Positions 1-7,347 of a DNA stretch of 26,939 nucleotides are shown here, piece by piece. Source of the stretch: RUG806 sp963624415 (lineage in GTDB: Bacteria > Bacillota > Clostridia > Oscillospirales > Acutalibacteraceae); NCBI GenBank assembly GCA_963624415.1, contig CAVFPQ010000010.1:1-26939 (forward strand), written 5' to 3'. Made by a program: the position numbers and the translations under genes. The notes beneath the pieces were generated by a model, which worked only from the letters and a program-made list of their open reading frames with translations, did no database searches and was not told where the DNA came from. The first letter of the stretch is position 1, and each line of letters opens with the position of its first letter.

Positions 1-190
1 TTTCTTGGCTACGAAACTGCATTGCATTTCAAAACAAAAATTCAACAAAAGTAAACAGCATATTCTTATTCCGGATAATTGCTTTATTTTACATCAAGTC
101 AATGATTTGTCTTTGTTTTGAAACAATACTTCCTTATCAGCACGTGGCTAATACAGCCCTCATTTTTATACTTATTTCATTTATCTCGAA
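1..190. other. AT-rich intergenic DNA, no gene seen
   Basis: This is the left edge of the window, downstream of the minus-strand symporter gene. I see no open frame with a ribosome binding site, no convincing promoter pair and no intrinsic terminator. A TTGACT hexamer exists on the minus strand but has no acceptable -10 box 16-18 nt downstream. It may hold the 5' flank of a neighbouring gene outside the window. Confidence 0.5.
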
Positions 191-259
191 GCCACCGATC
201 ACTGCCCACTGCCCACTGACCACTGCCCACTCTCACTACTGATTGCCAACTGCTAATTT
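191..259 (-). repeat. Degenerate heptamer tandem array at the 3' end of the symporter gene
   Basis: Read on the minus strand, this is a run of 7-bp units of the type AGTTGGC, AATCAGT, AGTGGGC, AGTGGTC, AGTGGGC, AGTGGGC, AGTGATC, with one 6-bp unit. The symporter reading frame runs into it: its last residues (KLAVGNQ) and its TAG stop at 236-238 are encoded by array units. No hairpin like that of the other copies in this window follows. The same unit type recurs at 5968-5992 and from 26801 to the right end. Confidence 0.75.
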
Positions 260-1603
260 CTGATCGATTTTATCTTCTTTATACATCCACTGCATCACCG
301 CCGCGGAAATCACCGTGCCGGCAATCATGACAATCAGGTACATATTTTTTACATTAAGAGCCGTTTCGGCAGTCTGTGCCGCACCGAGGGACTCAACGTA
401 ACCGCAGGCGGCAAGAGCCCACGCCGACACCGCCGAGCCTATGCCCTGCGCTAATTTTCTGAAGAACGAATAAAGCGCGTATGTGGACGCTTCTTCTTTT
501 ATGCCTGTTTTTCTGTACTGCTGCTCTATGCAGTCGACAACCATAGCCCATACCATAATTCCGAATACCGCATTGCTGAAGTAGAGCATCATAAGCCCCG
601 CTATCCATATCGGCACGGATGATTTCGCTTCCGGCTTCATCGGCAGACACAGCACGATTATTCCCGCAATTGAGCTTATTACGGATGACAGCACAAGGAA
701 TTTTTTCTTGCCTATTTTCTTTGTGATTTTGCCGACAAAGGGCATTATAAGCACCATCGGCAGATATGATACTATATTTACAACCGACAGGATTTTTGTG
801 TTTTTGAAATACGACTGGAATATAATATTGTTCACCGAGGTCATTGACATAAAGCAAACGACCTGAACAAACGAAACAATTGTAAGCGCTATAATAGGCA
901 CATTCGTAAAGAAATTCTTTATTGTGCCGATTATGTTTGTTTTCTCTTCCGCTTTTTTCTCGACCGTTACACGCTCGGTGACGAGTATTTTTACGAGCAG
1001 AAAGCCGCCGAAACCGATAGCGGAGCATATAAGCGCAATCGGAAGCATTCTGTCGCCGATTAAATCGTGATTATCGTTGTACGCAACAAGAGGAAGTATG
1101 ACCATCAGAAGCCCCTGCGCAAGTCCCGCACCGATTGAACGGAATGTTGACAGGTTTGTCCGTTTGTCCGCTTCGTCCGTTATGCTTGAGTGAAGCGCAC
1201 CGTATGGAACATTCGCCATTGTGTACGCTACCGACCACACGCAGTACATCGCAAGGCAGTATATGACCTTTGATGTGTATCCCATATTTTTTACGGGCAT
1301 GAACGTAAGAGATGTGCATACGATAAGCGACACGCCGCCGATTAAAATCCACGGCTTGAATTTGCTTGATTTGCTTATTCTGACACGGTCTGCAATATTT
1401 CCGATGATGGGGTCATTTATGGCGTCCCACACCTTGCCGACAATGATAATCCACGCCCAGTCATTAAGCGATACGCCTATGTACTGAGTATAGAACAGCA
1501 TCATGTAATTCGTTATCAGCGCGAAGCACATATTACAGCCGAAGTCGCCCATTGCGTAGCCTATATAGTCACGCATTCCGGCGGGCTTTATTTTTTTGCC
1601 CAT
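236..1603 (-). CDS. GPH-family (MelB-type) sugar:cation symporter
   Basis: A 455-residue integral membrane protein expected to import a glycoside or its product with a cation, in the cytoplasmic membrane. The N-terminal third carries the family hallmark DAINDPIIGNIADR (about residues 61-74), and hydrophobic segments are spread over the whole length, consistent with 12 membrane helices. Length fits the GPH branch of the major facilitator superfamily (about 440-500). The ATG is preceded by AAGAGG at good spacing. It starts 30 nt after the GH2 gene and is probably the last gene of that operon, so its substrate is likely a beta-linked glycoside, which is inference from context. Its last seven residues and its stop codon come from the heptamer array. 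The substrate cannot be read from sequence. Confidence 0.88.
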   Translation of the reverse strand: MGKKIKPAGMRDYIGYAMGDFGCNMCFALITNYMMLFYTQYIGVSLNDWAWIIIVGKVWDAINDPIIGNIADRVRISKSSKFKPWILIGGVSLIVCTSLTFMPVKNMGYTSKVIYCLAMYCVWSVAYTMANVPYGALHSSITDEADKRTNLSTFRSIGAGLAQGLLMVILPLVAYNDNHDLIGDRMLPIALICSAIGFGGFLLVKILVTERVTVEKKAEEKTNIIGTIKNFFTNVPIIALTIVSFVQVVCFMSMTSVNNIIFQSYFKNTKILSVVNIVSYLPMVLIMPFVGKITKKIGKKKFLVLSSVISSIAGIIVLCLPMKPEAKSSVPIWIAGLMMLYFSNAVFGIMVWAMVVDCIEQQYRKTGIKEEASTYALYSFFRKLAQGIGSAVSAWALAACGYVESLGAAQTAETALNVKNMYLIVMIAGTVISAAVMQWMYKEDKIDQKLAVGNQ

Positions 1604-1633
1604 AATTTTTCCTCTTCTCTGTTTTTTTCTCTG

Positions 1634-3796
1634 TTAATCCTTCTTTATCGTCTGCAGAAACTGATTTATGAGTGACACGTTGTTTTTGCCGTTTTCGGTG
1701 CGTGACATGATTTTAGCAACCGGGGAGAGCGGAATTTTCGCTACGGGCTTTACCATCGCCGCCGGTATTTCTTTGCCGAGGTGATTTTTTATAAGCTTGT
1801 TTACCTCGGGATTTGTCAGAATGTCGCCTAAATTATCATTGAGAGACAGCTTTTCGGGATCTATTTCATCGGTTGCGTCAAACCAGTTGCGTACAAATGT
1901 CGAGCCGCCGTCACCCAATGTATATGACTCATCCGGAATGTCTGTCGCGTTAATTTCTATCGAATGCTCTTTTCCGTCGGCGGCTGCCGTGATTTTGTGC
2001 TTGCCTTCGGTCAGTGCGGCATCGAAAATGAAAATTCTGTCGCCGTCAAGCGTTTGTCTGTCGCCGTCAATGTCAAGCGTAACCGTGCGGCAGTTTGAAT
2101 ATACTTTTATCTGCTGTTGCCCTGTCGGACGGTTTATAAATCTTTCGCCTGCGATATGGACGAATTTTTCATCTGACCAGAACGCCTTGTATACATAAAA
2201 AGAGTCTTTTCTTGTCTTGCGGTCGATTGTGACAAGTCCCTTGTTGTTTCTGCCTCTGACACCGCCCTCGTTTCTTGCCGCCGAGCCGAAGTCGAACATA
2301 TTCCATACATAAGAGCCCCACAGGCAGTCACGCTCATTTATCGCCTTTATGTAATGCTCATGGAACAGCGCCTGATATTCTTCGCTGTAATCGCCCTGTG
2401 CGGGTTTTGCGGAATGAAGCGTTGTAATGCCCTCCGCTCCGTATTCCGACAGGCAGAGCTTTGCGTAAGGCTTTTCTCTGTGAAATCTGTCAAGCCATTC
2501 GTCAATAGCGTTGAAGGTCTGAACATACCAGCCGAAATAATGGTTGTAGCCCAATATGTCCGTTATATCATTAAGCGGAGACGAAATCGGGCAGAATGCC
2601 AGCTGTGCGCTTGTTGTCGGGCGTGTGGGGTCAAGTGCGTGGGCAATGTCGTTTAATTCACGAATGCCGTTTACAAGTGACGATGACGAACCCGAAATTG
2701 AAATTTCATTCTGTATGCTCCAGCAGAAAATCGACGGACGGTTATAATTCTGCTTTATAAGCTCACGGAGCATCAGCTTTGCCTGAGCCTGTTTTTTCTT
2801 TGAGTAGTGCGAAATGACGGGAATTTCAGCCCACACAAGAAGTCCGTTTTCATCGCACAGATCATAGAATTTTCTGTCGTGCTGATAGTGCGCAAGACGA
2901 ACGGAATTTGCACCGACTTCTTTTATAAGCTCAATATCTTCGGTGTGTTCTTTTATTGTGAGCGCGTTGCCGATATTTTCCCTGTCCTGATGGCGTGAAA
3001 CACCCTTGAGCTTAAGATGCTCGCCGTTCAGGAAAAATCCGTTGTTTTGGTCAAAATTTATATCTCTGAAGCCGAAACGGTCGATTGCCGTGTCAATGAC
3101 CTCGCCGTCTTTTATAAGCTCCGCTTTAAGTGTGTAGAGATACGGATTTTTTACGCCGTTCCACAATACGGGATTTTCGACAAGAAGGGAAGCGGACTGC
3201 TTTTCTATGGGGACTGTAACAGTGGCGACTTCGTTTTTGTTGTCATCGAGCACGGTAAAACGCTTTTCGGCATTGTCGGCTCTGCCTTCGATAAAGCTCT
3301 TTATATAAACTCTGCCGTCAATTTTCGGTGTGATGAAAATACCGCACAGACTTTCGTCCGCAAGCGCAAAATGGGCATCGGAAACATCCGTGATAAGATT
3401 TACATCTCTGTAAAGACCGCCATAGAATGTAAAGTCGGCAGTCTGCGGATAAACAAGCTCGTTCGGGGAGTTGTCAACGGTAATGCCGATAACATTTTCT
3501 CCCTCCGACAAAAAAGCCGTAAGCTCGGCTCTGAACATTGAATATCCGTTCATGTGACGGCATATATACTGACCGTTTACATAGACCTCCGCAACGGTAT
3601 TTGCACCGTTTATCTCGATATATGTTCTGCCGGAGCATTTCGGGAGAGTACGCTTATAAAGGCACTTGCCTCTGTAATATGTGTCGGCACCTCCCTGTCC
3701 GTCAATACCGTTCCATGTGTGCGGAAGATTGACCTTTTCGGCATTGCCTTCCTTTATAAAAATCCAGTTGTCGTTTATGTTTATGACTTTGCGCAT
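1634..3796 (-). CDS. Glycoside hydrolase family 2 (beta-galactosidase-like)
   Basis: A 720-residue retaining glycosidase with the GH2 order: sugar-binding jelly roll (about 1-140), immunoglobulin-like domain (about 145-245) and TIM barrel (about 250-545). The acid/base is Glu364 in CWSIQNE and the nucleophile is Glu451 in LCLSEYGAEG. RHQDRE near 268-273 and NSVRLAHYQHD near 297-307 are typical barrel motifs. A small beta-rich domain follows, then an 80-residue charged, helical tail (about 640-720) unlike the core. No signal peptide is seen, so it should act in the cytoplasm on imported oligosaccharide, fitting the symporter just downstream. GGAGGT sits 6 nt before the ATG. Beta-galactosidase is the likeliest activity; beta-glucuronidase or beta-mannosidase cannot be excluded. 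Confidence 0.88.
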   Translation of the reverse strand: MRKVININDNWIFIKEGNAEKVNLPHTWNGIDGQGGADTYYRGKCLYKRTLPKCSGRTYIEINGANTVAEVYVNGQYICRHMNGYSMFRAELTAFLSEGENVIGITVDNSPNELVYPQTADFTFYGGLYRDVNLITDVSDAHFALADESLCGIFITPKIDGRVYIKSFIEGRADNAEKRFTVLDDNKNEVATVTVPIEKQSASLLVENPVLWNGVKNPYLYTLKAELIKDGEVIDTAIDRFGFRDINFDQNNGFFLNGEHLKLKGVSRHQDRENIGNALTIKEHTEDIELIKEVGANSVRLAHYQHDRKFYDLCDENGLLVWAEIPVISHYSKKKQAQAKLMLRELIKQNYNRPSIFCWSIQNEISISGSSSSLVNGIRELNDIAHALDPTRPTTSAQLAFCPISSPLNDITDILGYNHYFGWYVQTFNAIDEWLDRFHREKPYAKLCLSEYGAEGITTLHSAKPAQGDYSEEYQALFHEHYIKAINERDCLWGSYVWNMFDFGSAARNEGGVRGRNNKGLVTIDRKTRKDSFYVYKAFWSDEKFVHIAGERFINRPTGQQQIKVYSNCRTVTLDIDGDRQTLDGDRIFIFDAALTEGKHKITAAADGKEHSIEINATDIPDESYTLGDGGSTFVRNWFDATDEIDPEKLSLNDNLGDILTNPEVNKLIKNHLGKEIPAAMVKPVAKIPLSPVAKIMSRTENGKNNVSLINQFLQTIKKD

Positions 3797-3852
3797 AGAG
3801 TTACCTCCGTTTTTTTTGTTGGAATGGAGCGAGGCCGGCCCTTTTTTGTCCG

Positions 3853-5271
3853 CTACTCAATAGTTATTATCTTCGTCAGTGCATTAATCCACTTAGTTCC
3901 GTTTGACAGTCTGACATCAAGCGAATTTTCCGCCACGGTATAAACCGACAGTGCATCGCTTTCGCCTTCGGGTGTAAAGCTGCCGACTGCGCTTATGCAG
4001 TACGGTACGCCGTCCTTTGTGCCGCTGTAAAACATAATGTGCCCCGGAAAATACAGCACAGCTCCCTCGGGGCAGCTTTTAAGAAGCTCGGTTTTTTCGT
4101 CTGCCGTCATGTTCGAAACATCCGAAATAAATCTGTCCGGCACCGATGCAATGGCACTTGCGTTTCTCGGAAGAACAAATCCGAAGCTGCGGTAAACCTC
4201 CATTACAAGGCTTGAACAGTCACGGGAATCAGCCATTCCCGCCCAGCCGTAGACTTCGCCTGAGGTTTTGCGAACCTGAGAAATTACATTCTCCCATGTG
4301 TACGGCATATATCCGACGCTTACATCCGCGGAAGTCGGAACAAACGCCTCGACAAAGTCCAGCTTGCCGTTACTGTCACGGGTGGGGATTTTTACGATAT
4401 AGTTGTTGTATGACGTTCTGTCACGCACCGTTTTTATTGTGCCGGGTTCTTCCGCGAGTGCCAGCTTTTCGCCCATGGTAAGACGCAGTGCCGACACCGT
4501 GTCTTCATACGGATCGTCAGAGAGTGTTATATAGCTTCCCGTTACAACAATAAATCCGTGCTCGGACTCATCGGCGTTCATCATGTCCTCATAGCTGTCG
4601 CAGTACGCTATGTTTTCAGACAAAATCCACCCTCTGTAAAAGCGTGCTTCAACAAATGAATATCTGCCGTCCTTGCTCGTGTGCAGAACAGCTATGGGTT
4701 CGTTTATAAAAAGAATTGTTTCGAGAAAAGCGTTGCCGTACAGATTGTTCGCCCTGTATGACACCTGCCAATCCGTAGGGAAGCTTCGCATTTCCGTCCG
4801 CTTTACGGTTACACCCCATCTGACTTCGATTTCACCGTCAAGACTGTCGGTGTTTCTGTTCTGCAGAATGCGTGTCCAGTCGTTGTTTGTCAGTGCGTCG
4901 TCACCGTGATAAAGCGTCGAATCGATACGCTTGTAAGAGATAATCATATCCCTGACCTCTTTGCCCGATATGCCGTTTTTAAGCTCGGACAGGTCATACA
5001 TCATGGCACTCTCCCCGGGATCGGTGAAAAGCTCGGAGTTGAGTTCTTCTATTTCACTCTGCGAAAAAATGACATTTTCGGCTGTTTGCTCTTTTTCGGT
5101 CTGATTTTCGGAAGCCCCCGTTTTGTCGTCCTCTGCGTATGCAGTATGATTTTCAGCCGTCAAATCGGGTGCGGCCGCATCGGTTGTGCCGACAGAATCG
5201 GAGCATGAGCAGAACAGGCATATCACAGCCGAAAAAATTGCGATTACGGAAATTATTCTTTTGATTTTCAC
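3853..5271 (-). CDS. Lipoprotein with SH3-like region and NlpC/P60 (C40) peptidase domain
   Basis: A 472-residue exported protein. The N-terminus is a signal sequence (KIKRI, then a hydrophobic stretch) ending in a lipobox-like FCSC with Cys23 the likely lipidated residue. A Ser/Thr/Glu-rich linker runs to about 68. Bacterial SH3-like segments lie around 150-225 and 240-315, and the C-terminal papain-like NlpC/P60 domain has Cys352 in SRDCSSLV and His411 in FPGHIMFYSG. Such enzymes cut peptidoglycan stem peptides, usually gamma-D-Glu-diamino acid bonds. The GTG start (5269-5271) has GAGGTG 5 nt upstream. It begins 14 nt after the acetyltransferase gene and lies 56 nt before GH2, consistent with one operon. 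The exact substrate is unknown. Confidence 0.85.
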   Translation of the reverse strand: MKIKRIISVIAIFSAVICLFCSCSDSVGTTDAAAPDLTAENHTAYAEDDKTGASENQTEKEQTAENVIFSQSEIEELNSELFTDPGESAMMYDLSELKNGISGKEVRDMIISYKRIDSTLYHGDDALTNNDWTRILQNRNTDSLDGEIEVRWGVTVKRTEMRSFPTDWQVSYRANNLYGNAFLETILFINEPIAVLHTSKDGRYSFVEARFYRGWILSENIAYCDSYEDMMNADESEHGFIVVTGSYITLSDDPYEDTVSALRLTMGEKLALAEEPGTIKTVRDRTSYNNYIVKIPTRDSNGKLDFVEAFVPTSADVSVGYMPYTWENVISQVRKTSGEVYGWAGMADSRDCSSLVMEVYRSFGFVLPRNASAIASVPDRFISDVSNMTADEKTELLKSCPEGAVLYFPGHIMFYSGTKDGVPYCISAVGSFTPEGESDALSVYTVAENSLDVRLSNGTKWINALTKIITIE

Positions 5272-5285
5272 CGTGTCACCTCATA

Positions 5286-5783
5286 TTAAAGGGTTTTGTA
5301 GTATGGGCAGATGTCGGCATATTCGCCGTTTTTAAGATGAAATCCTGCCGGAATCGTGCCGAGCTGCTTAAAGCCGAGCCGCTCATAAAGATGCCTTGCG
5401 TGAATATTATCCGCCACAACTGCATTAAACTGCATTATCTTAAAGCCGTGAATTTTCGCCTGACTAAGGCACTCCGTCACAAGCATTTCGCCTATATGAA
5501 GCCCCCTCGCCTTGCCCGATACCGCAAAGCTTGCGTTTGCTATATGACCGCATCTGCCTATGTTGTTCGGATGAAGTATAAACAGACCGAGAATCTGTTT
5601 TGTCTCGGTGTTTTCGGCGACACCGCAATATGTCTGCGATGAGAAAAATTCCGCTCCCGTTTTTTCGTTCAGTTCCTCTGTCTGCGGAAACGCCACACCG
5701 TCAAAGACTACCTCGTTCCATATCTCATTCATTGCCGGAATATCTTCGGCGGTATATTCTCTTATGATAATATTTTCAACCAC
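5286..5783 (-). CDS. GNAT-family N-acetyltransferase
   Basis: A 165-residue single-domain GNAT enzyme, transferring an acyl group from acyl-CoA to an amine. The acyl-CoA binding motif A is visible as GKARGLHIGEMLV (about residues 90-102), followed by a helix and the typical NIHARHLYERLGFKQLGTIP (about 126-145) of motif B. The start is taken as the GTG at 5781-5783; the upstream sequence has only a weak GAG-type binding site and an ATG six bases earlier is out of frame, so the start is less certain than the gene. It is the first gene after the promoter at 5820-5848. Substrate unknown; the distant resemblance is to phosphinothricin/RimI-like acetyltransferases. Confidence 0.85.
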   Translation of the reverse strand: MVENIIIREYTAEDIPAMNEIWNEVVFDGVAFPQTEELNEKTGAEFFSSQTYCGVAENTETKQILGLFILHPNNIGRCGHIANASFAVSGKARGLHIGEMLVTECLSQAKIHGFKIMQFNAVVADNIHARHLYERLGFKQLGTIPAGFHLKNGEYADICPYYKTL

Positions 5784-5819
5784 TCTGCATTATCTCTTTT
5801 CGTTATGTTACTAAATACA

Positions 5820-5848
5820 ATTATATTGATATCCCGCCTCCCCGTCAA
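5820..5848 (-). promoter_or_regulatory. Strong sigma-A-type promoter for the acetyltransferase-to-symporter operon
   Basis: On the minus strand TTGACG (5843-5848) is followed by a 17-nt spacer and a perfect TATAAT (5820-5825). The expected start point near 5812 gives a leader of about 30 nt to the GTG of the acetyltransferase gene. This is the only convincing promoter upstream of the four minus-strand genes. Confidence 0.75.
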
Positions 5849-5921
5849 CAATTTTCGGTAAAATCGTCTGCCGGCAACCCGAAAATATAAAACATCCCCA
5901 TTTATTCTATCAAGCTCTTAT

Positions 5922-5992
5922 GCCTGCGAAGCTCTGAAATCCAAGACACGCAATGTCTTCCTTGGTCACTGACCGTTGACCACTGCTTGTTC
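5922..5992 (-). repeat. Heptamer-plus-hairpin repeat, diverged copy
   Basis: On the minus strand, degenerate 7-bp units (AGCAGTG, GTCAACG, GTCAGTG, ACCAAGG) are followed by a hairpin with 6-bp arms AAGACA and TGTCTT (plus-strand 5943-5948 and 5954-5959), then TTGGATT and AGCTTCGCA. The same order occurs at 26801-26939, where the arms are AAGTCC and GGACTT. The element lies between the divergent acetyltransferase operon and the EamA gene. Confidence 0.7.
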
Positions 5993-6022
5993 GCCGCTTT
6001 GAAATAAAATTTTCCTCTTCTC

Positions 6023-6052
6023 TTGACTTTACCTTATTGTTTGTGTTACTCT
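6023..6052 (+). promoter_or_regulatory. Candidate promoter for the EamA transporter
   Basis: TTGACT (6023-6028) is followed 18 nt later by TACTCT (6047-6052), which carries an upstream TG at 6044-6045 as in extended -10 promoters. The -10 matches the consensus at only three positions, so this is tentative. The gene starts about 35 nt downstream of the predicted start point. Confidence 0.4.
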
Positions 6053-6092
6053 TTCCTTTGTTACATTTCAACATAGATACGGGGAAATCTTT

Positions 6093-7025
6093 ATGCAAAA
6101 AACACAATTTAAGGGCGTTATAATGCTTCTTCTGACCGCTTTTGTCTGGGGCTCGTCGTTTGTGGCTCAGGACATCGGCATGGACAAAATCGAGGCGTTT
6201 ACATATAACGGCGTGCGTACACTGCTCGGTGCTGTGGTGCTTATTCCGATAATTCTCGTGCGTGACGCGATTAGTAATAAAAAAAATCCCGTGCCGAAGG
6301 AAGTCCGTAAAGCCGAAAATAAAAAAATCATCATAAACGGCTCTGTTCTGGGTGTTATTCTGTGCGTTGCTTCAAATTTTCAGCAGGTTGCGTTTAATGA
6401 TTCATCCGCAGGGAAAATCGCTTTTATTACCGCGTTTTATATGATGTTCGTCCCGATTTTCGGACTGTTCCTCAAAAAGAAAGTTCCGCTTACAACATGG
6501 TGCTGTGTGATAATCGGCTGTGTCGGACTTTATTTTCTGTGCATTGCCGGCAAGGGCTTTTCGGGCATCAACAGGGGCGACTTTATGGCGTTTATATGCA
6601 GTATCGCCTATGCGGTTCACATTCTCGCGATTGAACGACTTGCGCCGGAGGTTGATTCCGTCAAGCTGTCGTGCGTGCAGTTTGCCGTGAGCGGTACAAT
6701 TTCGTGCATTCTGATGTTCATTTTCGAAACGCCGAATATTTCCGATATAATGTCCGCATGGGTTTCAATCGCTTATGCCGGTGTTTTAAGCTGCGGTGTC
6801 GCTTACACTTTGCAGATTGTCGGACAGAAATTTACCGAGAGCACGGTGGCGTCGCTTCTTATGTGTACCGAGTCGCTTTTCGGTGTTATCTGCTCGGCGA
6901 TTGTTCTGAAAGAAAAAATGACGGCGTATGAATATATCGGCTGTGCCGTTATGTTTGCCGCAATAGTTCTGTCGCAGATAGATTTTAAGACTATAATCGA
7001 ATCACGCAAAAACAAAGAAGCTTAA
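6093..7025 (+). CDS. DMT-superfamily EamA transporter
   Basis: A 310-residue inner-membrane protein with two tandem EamA repeats (about 1-150 and 165-300), each about five hydrophobic helices. The opening LLTAFVWGSSFVAQD is the family's typical first helix, and a related aromatic/Gly-rich segment opens the second half. Members export amino acids, metabolites or other small molecules; the substrate cannot be read from sequence. GGGGA lies about 8 nt before the ATG. It stands alone, divergent from the acetyltransferase operon and sealed by the terminator at 7040-7065, so it is not part of the ribosomal transcript. The short C-terminal tail is basic and cytoplasmic-looking (ESRKNKEA). Confidence 0.88.
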   Translation: MQKTQFKGVIMLLLTAFVWGSSFVAQDIGMDKIEAFTYNGVRTLLGAVVLIPIILVRDAISNKKNPVPKEVRKAENKKIIINGSVLGVILCVASNFQQVAFNDSSAGKIAFITAFYMMFVPIFGLFLKKKVPLTTWCCVIIGCVGLYFLCIAGKGFSGINRGDFMAFICSIAYAVHILAIERLAPEVDSVKLSCVQFAVSGTISCILMFIFETPNISDIMSAWVSIAYAGVLSCGVAYTLQIVGQKFTESTVASLLMCTESLFGVICSAIVLKEKMTAYEYIGCAVMFAAIVLSQIDFKTIIESRKNKEA

Positions 7026-7039
7026 TTAAATTTTTTACT

Positions 7040-7072
7040 TTCCCCGAGGCAGTGTCCTCGGGGAATTTATTT
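7040..7072 (+). terminator. Intrinsic terminator of the EamA gene
   Basis: A perfect 10-bp stem, TTCCCCGAGG (7040-7049) with CCTCGGGGAA (7056-7065), closes a 6-nt loop and runs into TTTATTTTT. It starts 15 nt after the stop codon. Confidence 0.9.
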
Positions 7073-7090
7073 TTGCCGGAAATAATAAAT

Positions 7091-7113
7091 ATAACGATAA
7101 AAATAACGATAAA
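7091..7113. repeat. Short direct repeat ATAACGATAAA x2
   Basis: Two identical 11-mers (7091-7101 and 7103-7113) repeat with a 12-bp period in an A/T-rich stretch, immediately followed by TATAAT (7114-7119). No matching -35 box is evident; ATAACG at the right distance matches only half of TTGACA. Confidence 0.5.
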
Positions 7114-7177
7114 TATAATGTAAAAATATTAATTGTCCGATTTTATGAACAGCCCGGTATCGTGTAAAATTTATTTT

Positions 7178-7198
7178 CCGAAAATTTTTCGGTTTTTT
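7178..7198 (+). terminator. Terminator-like hairpin with T6 tail in the spacer before rpsJ
   Basis: CCGAAA (7178-7183), a 3-nt loop and TTTCGG (7187-7192) are followed by six T residues. A wider A/T-rich arm pair, GTGTAAA-A-TT (7162-7171) with AATTTACAC (7205-7213), can enclose it. It lies more than 100 nt beyond the strong EamA terminator, so it is either a backup terminator or ends a separate short transcript. Confidence 0.45.
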
Positions 7199-7294
7199 GT
7201 TGTGAATTTACACTTTTCGCGGGCAAAAACCGTTCGAAAATCCCCAATGTGACGATATGCCGGAAAACGGCGAAAAATTCGGCATTTTCTCCAA

Positions 7295-7341
7295 ACTTTT
7301 TTAAAAAAAGTGTTGCAATCCGCCGAATGTTGTGTTATATT
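7295..7341 (+). promoter_or_regulatory. Main promoter of the S10-spc-alpha operon with UP-like tract
   Basis: TTGCAA (7313-7318), a 17-nt spacer and TATATT (7336-7341) form the core, with TG at 7333-7334 adding an extended -10. Directly upstream is an uninterrupted T6-A7 tract (7297-7309), like the UP element of strongly transcribed stable-RNA and ribosomal promoters. Transcription should begin near 7348, giving a leader of about 315 nt before rpsJ. Confidence 0.75.
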
Positions 7342-7347
7342 ATACGG

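Noticed and set aside
393..1028. 211-codon open frame on the minus strand
   Set aside because: It overlaps the symporter in another frame; the product is arginine/cysteine-rich without a family likeness.
3827..3842. GGCCGGCC palindrome between the lipoprotein and GH2 genes as a control site
   Set aside because: It is an isolated 8-bp palindrome with no second copy and no further symmetry; chance is sufficient.
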